Of a stretch of 8,356 bases of DNA, positions 1 through 6,848 are shown one piece after another. Both the position numbers and the translations under genes were made by a program. Where the stretch lies: positions 1-8,356 of the forward strand of contig CAUDCB010000082.1 of the NCBI GenBank assembly GCA_958447915.1. The letters run 5' to 3'. The number at the start of each line of letters is the position of its first letter. Position 1 is the stretch's first letter. Source of the DNA: an uncultured Collinsella sp. GTDB lineage: Bacteria; Actinomycetota; Coriobacteriia; Coriobacteriales; Coriobacteriaceae. The notes below the pieces were generated by a model, which had not been told where the DNA came from, did not search any database, and saw only the letters and a list, made by a program, of their open reading frames with translations.

Positions 1-1731
1 GAGCAGACAGGGGTCATCCAGTCAAACTCGATGGGAACGGTTTCGCTGACCGCCATTCACAATGGCAAAAACCTGAACAGCGACCTTAAGAACATCGCTT
101 GTACAAAGAGCACAATCGTTAACCGTTTTGAGCTCGAAAGTCTCTTTCCGAACGCAACGGTAACCGAGTATTCGAATGACGGCGAGGTGCTCAAAGCCCT
201 CGATGAGGGGAAGGCACGTTGCATCATTGTCCCCAGCACGCGCCTGGAAACTCTCCGCGACATCTACGACATCGAGGATTTCGAAACACAGGAACTCACC
301 AACACGGCACAACTATCGTGTTTAATTTCGCGCGGCAAGCCCGAGCTGCTGGGAATCATCAATAAGGGCATCGTCAATGCAGGTGAATCGCTCTCTGCAA
401 ACAGCTATTTCCCCACATCGTACTCGGCGCAAGAATCGGATGCGTTCCGACTTCTCTACCGCAACCGCATCGTCATTGCGGCAGTCGTCATCTGCATTTT
501 GCTCACCGGCATCGTCATCCTTGTCTGGTCGCTTTACCGCGCACAGGAGGAACGGCAGAAAGCCGATGCCGCCAACGCCGCCAAAACCGCTTTCCTCACG
601 CGCATGAGCCACGACATCCGCACGCCGCTCAACGGCATCCTGGGCCTTATCGAAATTGAGGAATTGAGAGAAGGCGACATGCAGGTCGCCCGCGAAAGCC
701 GCGCCAAGGCGCGCGTTGCCGCCAATCACCTGCTGTCACTGATTAACGACATCCTCGAGATGGGCAGGATCGAGGAGCGCAAAGTGACGCTCGAGCACGA
801 ATCATTCAACCTTAAAGAGCTGTGCGACAATGCGCTCGTACTGTGCAAGCTCCGCGCATCGGACCGCGGCATAACCATGCTCGACACCAGCGAGCCCTAC
901 GCTGTCGACCAATATATGATCGGCAGCCCCACCCATATTCGGCAGATCCTTGTCAACCTGCTCGACAACAGCATCAAGTACAACAAGCACGGAGGCACCG
1001 TCACGTTCTCATCGACCATCAAGCCGGTCGACGACGAGCACGCCGTGTTTTGCTTTAGCGTCTCGGACACCGGCATCGGCATGTCGCCCGAGTTTCTAAA
1101 GCACATCTACGAACCGTTTGCCCAAGAGGGCAACGATGCCCGCAGTAAATTTCAGGGAACTGGCATGGGCATGCCGATCGTCAAATCGCTCATAGACATG
1201 ATGGGCGGCACGATTGAGATTTCGAGCGAGGTCGGCATGGGAAGTACGTTCAACGTCCAGATTCCGCTCGATATCGACAAGAACCCTCAGGCAAGAGAAG
1301 GTGCGGACGAGCAGGCGATCAGCTGCTCGCTTGCCGGCATGAACGTTCTTTTGGCCGAAGACAACGAGCTCAATGCCGAAATTGCCCAGGCCCTGCTCGA
1401 AAGCGAAGGCATCGTCGTAACTCGCGCCGCCGACGGCAAAGAAGCGGTCGAACTATACACTAGTCGTCCCGCCGGCAGCTTCGATGCGATCCTGATGGAC
1501 ATCATGATGCCGGGTATGGATGGCTACGAGGCAACTCGCGCGATTCGTCTGAGCGAGAAGGCCGATGCAGCCGACATCCCCATCATCGCGCTCACCGCCA
1601 ATGCCTTTGCCGAGGACGCCAAGGCGGCACACGATGCCGGCATGAACGCCCATCTGCCCAAACCGCTCGACTTTAACAAGCTCAAAAACATCCTCGCCCG
1701 CATCAAGAAAAACGGAATTGTTTCGCTATAG
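1..1731 (+). CDS. Hybrid sensor histidine kinase with solute-binding-type sensor domain (5' end outside window)
   Basis: This inner-membrane hybrid kinase is partial: the frame is open from base 1, so the ATG at 31 is probably an internal Met. Residues below count from that Met. Residues 1-125 resemble one lobe of a family 3 solute-binding (Venus flytrap) domain: a DLK motif, then a 'GKARCIIVPS' segment like the usual 'GkvDavi.d', then 'RGKPELLGIINKGI', a typical final helix. One membrane segment follows (about 147-169). HisKA has the H-box RMSHDIRTPLNG with phosphorylated His194. The HATPase domain has its N-box at Asn313, G1 DTGIGM at 346-351 and G2 GTGMGM at 376-381. The C-terminal receiver (about 437-560) has acidic Glu443/Asp444, phosphoacceptor Asp490 in MDIMMPG, Thr522 and Lys544. 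The layout is EvgS/BvgS-like but no HPt domain follows; the protein ends 22 residues after Lys544. The ligand is unknown. The flavoprotein gene begins 42 bases downstream and may be cotranscribed. Confidence 0.93.
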   Translation, partial: EQTGVIQSNSMGTVSLTAIHNGKNLNSDLKNIACTKSTIVNRFELESLFPNATVTEYSNDGEVLKALDEGKARCIIVPSTRLETLRDIYDIEDFETQELTNTAQLSCLISRGKPELLGIINKGIVNAGESLSANSYFPTSYSAQESDAFRLLYRNRIVIAAVVICILLTGIVILVWSLYRAQEERQKADAANAAKTAFLTRMSHDIRTPLNGILGLIEIEELREGDMQVARESRAKARVAANHLLSLINDILEMGRIEERKVTLEHESFNLKELCDNALVLCKLRASDRGITMLDTSEPYAVDQYMIGSPTHIRQILVNLLDNSIKYNKHGGTVTFSSTIKPVDDEHAVFCFSVSDTGIGMSPEFLKHIYEPFAQEGNDARSKFQGTGMGMPIVKSLIDMMGGTIEISSEVGMGSTFNVQIPLDIDKNPQAREGADEQAISCSLAGMNVLLAEDNELNAEIAQALLESEGIVVTRAADGKEAVELYTSRPAGSFDAILMDIMMPGMDGYEATRAIRLSEKADAADIPIIALTANAFAEDAKAAHDAGMNAHLPKPLDFNKLKNILARIKKNGIVSL

Positions 1732-1760
1732 TTTGTGCCCACCCACCATGCACAGTTAGA

Positions 1761-1767
1761 AAGGAAG
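1761..1767 (+). promoter_or_regulatory. Ribosome binding site that decides the start of the flavoprotein gene
   Basis: AAGGAAG lies 6 bases before the ATG at 1774. The frame is also open back to a GTG at 1735, but that codon has no purine-rich leader, and the extra 13 residues (from GTG 1735) resemble no family N-terminus and would translate this site. The ATG at 1774 is therefore the better start. Confidence 0.75.
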
Positions 1768-1773
1768 CCAACG

Positions 1774-2253
1774 ATGTTTAGGCCCTTACGTCGAAAGAAA
1801 CGCGCCATCACTGACGAGGAAGCGCGCGAGTTGCTCGCTATCTGCAAGCGCGGTGTCTTTGCCGTCAACGGCGATGGTGGCTACCCGTATGCCATTCCCG
1901 TCAACTACTTCTTTGACGCCGAGCACGACAAGATTTATTTCCATGGTGCCAAGGCTGGCCACAAGGTCGATTCACTCAGGCGTGATGATAAAGTCTGCTT
2001 TACCGTTTACGGCAACGAGTGGTACAAGGACGATGACTGGGCTCCCTACGTTATGAGCGCCGTGGTCTTTGGCCGTTGCCACCTGGTAGATGAGGCCCCC
2101 GCGTTTATCGAGGACAAAGTCCGCCAGTTAGCGCTTAAGTACTACCCTTCTGCCGAAGAAGTCGAGGAGGAAATCGCCAAAGACATCAAGGGCGTCCAAC
2201 TCTACGAGATTTCGATTGAGCATCTTTGCGGCAAGCAGATCCATGAAAAGTAA
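1774..2253 (+). CDS. Pyridoxamine 5'-phosphate oxidase / Nim-like flavoprotein
   Basis: This 159-residue cytoplasmic protein has the split-barrel FMN-binding fold of the pyridoxamine 5'-phosphate oxidase superfamily. It most resembles the small Nim-type (5-nitroimidazole resistance) branch. The visible family pattern is an N-terminal 'ITDEEARELL' helix, the barrel strand 'GYPYAIPVNYFFD' (residues 36-48), 'IYFHGAKAGHKVDSL' (54-68) carrying His57 and His63 near the expected cofactor site, 'KVCFTVYG' (73-80) and the strand 'YVMSAVVFGR' (92-101). Length is normal for the group. Members are often anaerobe flavoproteins that reduce or bind small aromatics, and the true substrate is usually unknown. 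I infer no activity beyond likely flavin binding. It follows the sensor kinase gene by 42 bases on the same strand and ends just before a strong hairpin, so it is probably the last gene of that transcript. Confidence 0.9.
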   Translation: MFRPLRRKKRAITDEEARELLAICKRGVFAVNGDGGYPYAIPVNYFFDAEHDKIYFHGAKAGHKVDSLRRDDKVCFTVYGNEWYKDDDWAPYVMSAVVFGRCHLVDEAPAFIEDKVRQLALKYYPSAEEVEEEIAKDIKGVQLYEISIEHLCGKQIHEK

Positions 2254-2280
2254 GCCTAAAAGCAGGTCCTACAAATAGCA

Positions 2281-2320
2281 AAATGGCTCGGTTCCAACCA
2301 GTATTGGAACCGAGCCATTT
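2281..2320. terminator. Bidirectional intrinsic terminator between convergent genes
   Basis: The arms AAATGGCTCGGTTCCAA (2281-2297) and TTGGAACCGAGCCATTT (2304-2320) are perfect 17-bp inverted copies around a 6-base loop (CCAGTA). The outer bases are A/T-rich, so an RNA from either strand ends its stem in U residues; the plus strand continues TTTGTTTA. The hairpin lies 28 bases after the flavoprotein stop and 2 bases beyond the stop of the converging kinase gene. It is therefore placed to end both transcripts. Confidence 0.9.
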
Positions 2321-2322
2321 GT

Positions 2323-4515
2323 TTATGAAGCGTCGGCGGCTATGTGCGCAAGCGCCTCAACGAGATCCTGAGAACTCACGGGTTTGCTCAGATGCGCGTT
2401 CATGCCCGCCTCGCGCGAAAGCCTACGGTCGTCGGCAAAGGCATTGGCGCTCACGGCGATAATCGGCGTGGTCGCGGCGTCCTCGCGATCGAGCGCTCGA
2501 ATCTGACGCGTGGCCTCAAGGCCATCGATGCCGGGCATCATGATGTCCATCAATACCACGTCGTACTCGTGCGGCGCACTCGCGGCAAACGTCTCGACGG
2601 CAGACTCGCCATCTTTGACATGTGTCACGACGGCACCGGCGCGGTCGAGCGTAAACTGTGCGATCTCGGCATTCAGGTCGTTATCCTCTACGAGCAAAAC
2701 ACGCAGGCCCTGGAGCACGTCGCTGTCGCCTGCATCCACGCGAACTGCCTGGGGAATCTCGGAACTCTTGCACTTCTCAAACGGCAGGCAAATGGTAAAC
2801 GTCGTCCCCCGCCCCAAGGCGCTCGTAAAGCTCATGGTTCCGCCCATAAGCTCGACCAACTGTTTGGCAATAGACGCGCCCAGGCCAGTTCCCGATGAAG
2901 CGCCTTCCACCTGTTGTTCCTCGCGGCTGAACGGCTCGTAGAGGTGCTGTTGAAACTCCTCGCTCATGCCAATGCCGTTATCGGCGATCGTGTATTCATA
3001 GACGGGGACACCGTCCACCGGCTCCACCTCGCGGCATGTCAGGCGAACATAGCCGCCCTGGCGGTTGTACTTGACGGCATTACCGGCAATATTGAGCAAC
3101 AGACGCTTGAGGTGCGTCACGCTCACCCGGGCATAGGGATGATCAAGAGTCCGTTGGTCGCAGATAATTGTCACCAGGCGCTCCTCGGCTTGGCGCTCCA
3201 GAATATCGCACACCTCATAGTTGAGAGCCACCAAATTTGTGGGCACGAGGTCCAGGCTGATCTGCCCGCTCTCCAGGCGACTCATATCGAGTGCCTCGTT
3301 CGCAAGGTCGAGCAGCAGCCCCGATGCTGTCCAAATCTTTGAGCGGCACTCGGTCTGCTTTTGCAAGTCGTCTGCGTTGGCATTGCCCACCTCGACCATA
3401 CCGCGAATACCGTTGATGGGCGTGCGTAGATCGTGACTCATGCGACGCAGGAACTCCGTCTTTGCAGAGTTGGCAGACGAAGCTTCGCGCGCCGCTTTTG
3501 CCAGCTTGTCGCCATAGCCGCGCTCCTGCAGCAACGGGTCGGTCAAGTGTTGGCGCTCGGCGCGGCGGCGCGCCAACACGACAGTGGCTATAACACCGAC
3601 GTAGAGCGCTGACACGCTGGCAACAACAACGGCGACGACCCCGAAGTAACGCTGCGCGGACGCATAGGTGTACACGTAAAAATTGCACGCTTTACCAAAT
3701 GTGCCCAGATACCACTCTCCGTTGGCATTGACCAATCTGACCTTACCAGCCAGGCAACGCTCCTTAATACCGTCAACAATGATGGCATCCGTCGCAGGCA
3801 AATCGAGCACGCCCGATATGGTGGGTTCAACGGCATTGGTCGCAACGACCTTGCCATCGTTTTCGATCACGATATTGCCGCTATCGATGGTCTCATAACC
3901 ATCGAGCAAGCTCTGCAATTTGAGCGTATTGCTCGCGACCGCCTTGGCGCTCTGGTGCCTCACCGCGACAACGATGCCCTCACCGTCCCGCCGGGCCACG
4001 CAGCCAATGTCTGCGACCGAATCGTCCGCAAGCGTAATGCGAGCGGTATAGGACTTAAGCGGATGGGCTGCCACCTCCAGCACAGGCGCCTCTTTGAGAT
4101 TCTCGGCGAGCGACTCGTAGCTCACGTTATCCGTCGAGGACTCGGACACCAAGTTGCCCGATGCGTCCGTCACGATCAGCGCTGTCACATTAAACTGGCC
4201 AGCATATTGCTCCAACGTAGCGTTATCCACCGAGCCGTCGCGCTTCATATCGCGCGCTGCCTCTCCGGCAATCTCCATAACGCGAATCAGATTTTTGGTC
4301 GCATAGGCGCTGTTGAACGCATCGTAGGAAAGACTCTGTGTCGCCACGTAGTTGACAGCGTCGGCAAAGCGCTGCTCGGCCTAAGCTGTCGTGTAGCTGT
4401 AGCTCATCACGCCGGCAACAGCCGAGAGCGCTATCCCCAACAGGGCGGCAAAGACCCATACCCGGACCGAGCGATCGTCCCGCTCGTCTGCGGTGTGGTC
4501 GGGTACATCAATCAC
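2323..4515 (-). pseudogene. Hybrid sensor histidine kinase interrupted by an in-frame TAG codon
   Basis: Read from the GTG at 4515-4513, the frame encodes a 730-codon membrane hybrid kinase, but codon 45 is TAG (4383-4381). Full-length numbering is used. Before the stop are a charged N-terminus and a hydrophobic segment (about 19-37). After it come an extracytoplasmic Cache-like sensor region (about 46-288), a second membrane segment (about 290-315) and HisKA with RMSHDLRTPING (His361). The HATPase domain has Asn479, DNGIGM from 512 and GTGLGAS from 542. A receiver follows with Glu610/Asp611, Asp657 in MDIMMPG and Lys711. All catalytic motifs are intact and there is no frameshift. No HPt is present. 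The part after the stop is an open frame; its first start is the GTG at 4347, which lacks a ribosome site, and a product from there would lose the first membrane anchor. The gene is coupled to the upstream solute-binding lipoprotein. Nonsense mutation, readthrough and sequencing error cannot be separated here. Confidence 0.8.
4381..4383 (-). other. In-frame amber (TAG) codon interrupting the kinase
   Basis: On the minus strand the local codons are TAC ACG ACA GCT TAG GCC GAG CAG CGC. Frame and domain order are the same on both sides. One C-to-T change from CAG (Gln) would explain the stop, although other single-base origins are possible. Confidence 0.85.
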
Positions 4516-5378
4516 GACAGGCCCTCCATATTCAAAAATGGCGAAGGGTCATCAACGTACTTTGACACCAGGCGTTCCATGGTGCCATCGGCAAGCATTT
4601 CTTGGTAGGCATGGGTGAGCTTAACGTCGATGCCGCGCGCGTCATTGATATCGAAGGCGGTGCCCAAACCAACCTCTAGCAGTGGCTCATCCAGAATGCG
4701 ATACGTCACGCCATAGTCTTTTTCGTAGGCGAGCAGCGAGGACTCGTGCGCGGCGATGGCATCGACCAGGCCCTCGACGAGCGCCGGGTTCAGGTACGAG
4801 CGGTCCGAGAAGCTGTAGAGCTCCTTAATCTGCGGAACGTTTTCATTGGTGCGATCGAGCAGAATCGATTCGGGCTTAGTGGTGGACTGAACCGCCACGA
4901 CCTTGTCCTTAAGATCGGCAAGCGTGTAGATATCGCTCTCGGGATCGACAGCAACCACCTGTCGGCTCGCGAGGTATGGACCGGCCCAACGATACTCGTT
5001 TTCGCGGCCCGTCATACTAAAGCTGCCCATGACGCAATCGAGCTCGCCGCTCGCCAGCAGTTCTTTGTTCTTTTCCCAGTTGATCAGCTGGTATTTTGGC
5101 TTGTAACCAATGCGGCCCAAAGCCTCGGTCAAAATCTCGACATCCAGGCCAACGATATCGCCGTACTCGTCGCTATACACAAACGGCGGATAGAGGTCGC
5201 TGCCGACGTTGAGCGTCTTAAGGCCGTCATCTTTGACGTCTTCGGCTGGGCTTTCTACTGCAGACGTCGAGGTTCCATCATTCGATCCAAAACAGCCAGC
5301 TATCGCCACGACAAAGGCGCCCACCACTGCAAGCGCAACAAACAACGATATGGCGACCGAGCGACGAGGTCTTTTCAT
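4512..5378 (-). CDS. Family 3 solute-binding lipoprotein (amino-acid-type), partner of a sensor kinase
   Basis: This 288-residue exported lipoprotein has a basic N-terminus (MKRPRRS), a hydrophobic stretch (about 8-27) and the lipobox AIAGC with Cys29 as lipidation site. A low-complexity linker follows (30-50), then a family 3 solute-binding domain. 'DLYPPFVY' (61-68) is the first binding strand. 'GSFSMTGRENEYRWAGPY' (118-135) corresponds to the usual 'GmtiTpeR...FS.PY', with Arg125 at the carboxylate-binding position, suggesting an amino-acid-like ligand. 'LADLKDKVVAVQSTT' (153-167) starts the second lobe. The ATG at 5378 is chosen because GGAG lies 4 bases upstream and the signal peptide starts there; the frame extends to a TTG at 5450 without support. 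No permease or ATPase gene is nearby, and the next gene is a sensor kinase overlapping by GTGA. I therefore infer a role in ligand sensing rather than transport. Confidence 0.92.
   Translation of the reverse strand: MKRPRRSVAISLFVALAVVGAFVVAIAGCFGSNDGTSTSAVESPAEDVKDDGLKTLNVGSDLYPPFVYSDEYGDIVGLDVEILTEALGRIGYKPKYQLINWEKNKELLASGELDCVMGSFSMTGRENEYRWAGPYLASRQVVAVDPESDIYTLADLKDKVVAVQSTTKPESILLDRTNENVPQIKELYSFSDRSYLNPALVEGLVDAIAAHESSLLAYEKDYGVTYRILDEPLLEVGLGTAFDINDARGIDVKLTHAYQEMLADGTMERLVSKYVDDPSPFLNMEGLS
4523..4527 (-). promoter_or_regulatory. Strong ribosome binding site and GTGA stop/start overlap
   Basis: GGAGG on the minus strand sits inside the last codons of the solute-binding protein gene, 7 bases before the GTG at 4515-4513. 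That GTG overlaps the TGA stop (4514-4512) as GTGA. The arrangement is typical of translational coupling. It identifies the ancestral start of the kinase upstream of the amber codon. Confidence 0.8.
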
Positions 5379-5418
5379 CGAGCTCCAGACAATCCTGTTT
5401 ACAGACTCAAGTTCAAAG

Positions 5419-5427
5419 ATAATAGCA
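5419..5427 (-). promoter_or_regulatory. Candidate extended -10 promoter for the lipoprotein-kinase unit
   Basis: TGCTATTAT on the minus strand matches an extended -10 element (TGnTATNAT-like), about 40 bases before the lipoprotein ATG at 5378. No good -35 hexamer lies at 16-18 bases; a TTGAGC occurs only at 20. The call rests on the -10 alone. Confidence 0.35.
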
Positions 5428-5469
5428 GACAAAGCCGCGCTCGCGCTCAATGGTTACAGACGCTTTACC

Positions 5470-5511
5470 CATGCGGGGCCTTCCAGCCAACCTGACAGAC
5501 AGCCCCGCATG
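5470..5511. repeat. 10-bp perfect inverted repeat in the gap after the PLP enzyme gene
   Basis: CATGCGGGGC (5470-5479) and GCCCCGCATG (5502-5511) are exact inverted copies 22 bases apart, starting 10 bases after the PLP enzyme stop. The GC-rich stem could form a 3' hairpin in that transcript. Neither strand has a U run after the stem, so a classical intrinsic terminator is doubtful. Confidence 0.55.
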
Positions 5512-5521
5512 CAGCGCCCAC

Positions 5522-6736
5522 TTACTGCGCATTAAAAACGTAGCGGTCCAGGCGCTCGCACGCCTCCCTTACGCGCGAAAGCGGCAGCGCCAGATTCACG
5601 CGGATGTGGCAGGGTCCGTGGAACGGACGGCCGTCCTGATACCCCACGCCCACGCGCGCCCCCTCGTCGAGCAACCACTGAATATCGCGGCCATGCTCGC
5701 AGCACCACTCCGTGCAGTCCAGGAACACCATATAGGTGCCCTGCGGGCGCGAATAGGACACGCCCTCAAAATGCTCGTCCACGTAATCGCAGAAGTAGTC
5801 AATGTTGCCCTCGATAACCTCGTTGAGCTCATCGAGCCACTCGTAGCCCTGCGGCTGGTAGGCGCCGATAAGCGCATGCATCGAAAGGACATTCATCTCG
5901 TTGTAGTGGGTCTTATTGGACACGGCGCACACGCGGTCGCGCAGCGTCTCGTTATAGATGATGTGGTAGCTGCCGACCAGGCCCGCCAGGTTAAACGTCT
6001 TGCTGGGCGCATAGAGGGCGACCGTGCGCATGCGGGCATCCTCGCTCACCGACTGCGTCGGGATATGCTTGTGACCGGGCAAGATGATGTCGGACCAAAT
6101 CTCGTCCGAAATCACCACGCAATCGTGCCGGCGATAGATGTCCATGGCGCGCTCGATCTCGTCGCGCTCCCATACGCGGCCACAAGGATTGTGCGGCGAG
6201 CAGAACACCGCGGCGTGGATGTGGTTTTGGGTGAGCTTGCGTTCCATGTCCTCAAAGTCCATGCGCCACACGCCCTGGTCGTCGAGCTTAAGCGGGCTGT
6301 GGACAATGCGATAGCCCGCGGCTTCGATGGACTTGGTAAAGCCGATGTAGGTAGGGCTGTGGACCAGCACCGCATCGCCCGGCTGGACATACGCCCGCAG
6401 GGTCGACACGACACCGCCCAGCACGCCGTTTTCGTAGCCGATATGCTCCGGGAGCAGACCCTCGACGCCATTACGTCGGCTCTGCCATTCGATGATGCGG
6501 TCGAAGTACTCGTCGCGCGGATCGAAATAGCCAAACATGGGATGCTGGGCGCGCTGAATGATGTGCTCCTGGACCGTGGGCACCGTGGCAAAGTTCATGT
6601 CCGCCACCCACATGGGGATGCGGTCGAAGCCCTCGTCGGGCGCGTTCGGAGCCATGCCAGGGATCTCGCCCCAGGAGTCAACGGCGATGGCGTCCATGCC
6701 GTGGCGGTCGATAAGCGAAGTAAAGTCGTATTTCAT
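5522..6736 (-). CDS. MalY/PatB-type PLP-dependent aminotransferase (likely cystathionine beta-lyase)
   Basis: This 404-residue cytoplasmic enzyme is a fold type I, class I/II aminotransferase of the MalY/PatB group. Members usually cleave C-S bonds (cystathionine or cysteine to pyruvate, ammonia and a thiol). Visible features are 'IPMWVADMNFATVP' (40-53), the MalY-type N-terminal signature; 'FGYFDPRDEYFDRIIEW' (68-84); 'SPHNPCGRVW' (180-189) with Asn183; 'VISDEIWSDI' (208-217) with Asp211 for the pyridine nitrogen; 'APSKTFNLAGL' (243-253) with Schiff-base Lys246; and 'HIRVNLALP' (377-385) with carboxylate-binding Arg379. Length fits the family, and no key residue is missing. The ATG at 6736 has GGGAG 6 bases upstream. 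trmO ends 112 bases upstream on the same strand and could share the transcript. E. coli MalY also represses the maltose regulon through MalT, but nothing here suggests that role. The exact substrate cannot be read from the sequence. Confidence 0.93.
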   Translation of the reverse strand: MKYDFTSLIDRHGMDAIAVDSWGEIPGMAPNAPDEGFDRIPMWVADMNFATVPTVQEHIIQRAQHPMFGYFDPRDEYFDRIIEWQSRRNGVEGLLPEHIGYENGVLGGVVSTLRAYVQPGDAVLVHSPTYIGFTKSIEAAGYRIVHSPLKLDDQGVWRMDFEDMERKLTQNHIHAAVFCSPHNPCGRVWERDEIERAMDIYRRHDCVVISDEIWSDIILPGHKHIPTQSVSEDARMRTVALYAPSKTFNLAGLVGSYHIIYNETLRDRVCAVSNKTHYNEMNVLSMHALIGAYQPQGYEWLDELNEVIEGNIDYFCDYVDEHFEGVSYSRPQGTYMVFLDCTEWCCEHGRDIQWLLDEGARVGVGYQDGRPFHGPCHIRVNLALPLSRVREACERLDRYVFNAQ

Positions 6737-6798
6737 GCTGAGCTCCCGTGCAAAGCGGATTGTTTTGATAGGCGTTATTGTCCACCAGCGTGGGCGAT

Positions 6799-6828
6799 TT
6801 TGGCACGGGGTTTGGCGTTGAATTTGGC
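6799..6828. repeat. Three TTTGGC direct repeats at 12-bp spacing
   Basis: TTTGGC occurs at 6799-6804, 6811-6816 and 6823-6828, with starts exactly 12 bases apart and unrelated spacer sequences. Read on the minus strand it is GCCAAA three times, 63-92 bases upstream of the PLP enzyme ATG. This could be a regulator binding array, but chance is not excluded. Confidence 0.4.
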
Positions 6829-6848
6829 GAGCGCCGTCGAATGGCCAG

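Noticed and set aside
1735..1773. Upstream GTG start for the flavoprotein
   Set aside because: It has no ribosome site, the extra residues do not fit the family, and the ATG at 1774 has AAGGAAG at ideal spacing.
4345..4347. GTG as the genuine start of the second kinase
   Set aside because: It has no ribosome site, lies only 11 codons after an in-frame TAG, and would remove the first membrane segment. The GTG at 4515 has GGAGG and overlaps the upstream stop.
4384..4515. A genuine 44-residue membrane microprotein ending at the amber codon
   Set aside because: Its sequence reads as the cytoplasmic tail and first membrane helix of the kinase, continuing in frame beyond the stop. A stand-alone role is less likely than interruption.
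5379..5450. TTG-started N-terminal extension of the lipoprotein
   Set aside because: It would put 24 unrelated residues before a classic lipoprotein signal peptide. GGAG precedes the ATG at 5378.
4746..5495. A 249-codon open frame on the plus strand opposite the lipoprotein gene
   Set aside because: It is antisense to a well-supported solute-binding lipoprotein and has no recognisable domain.
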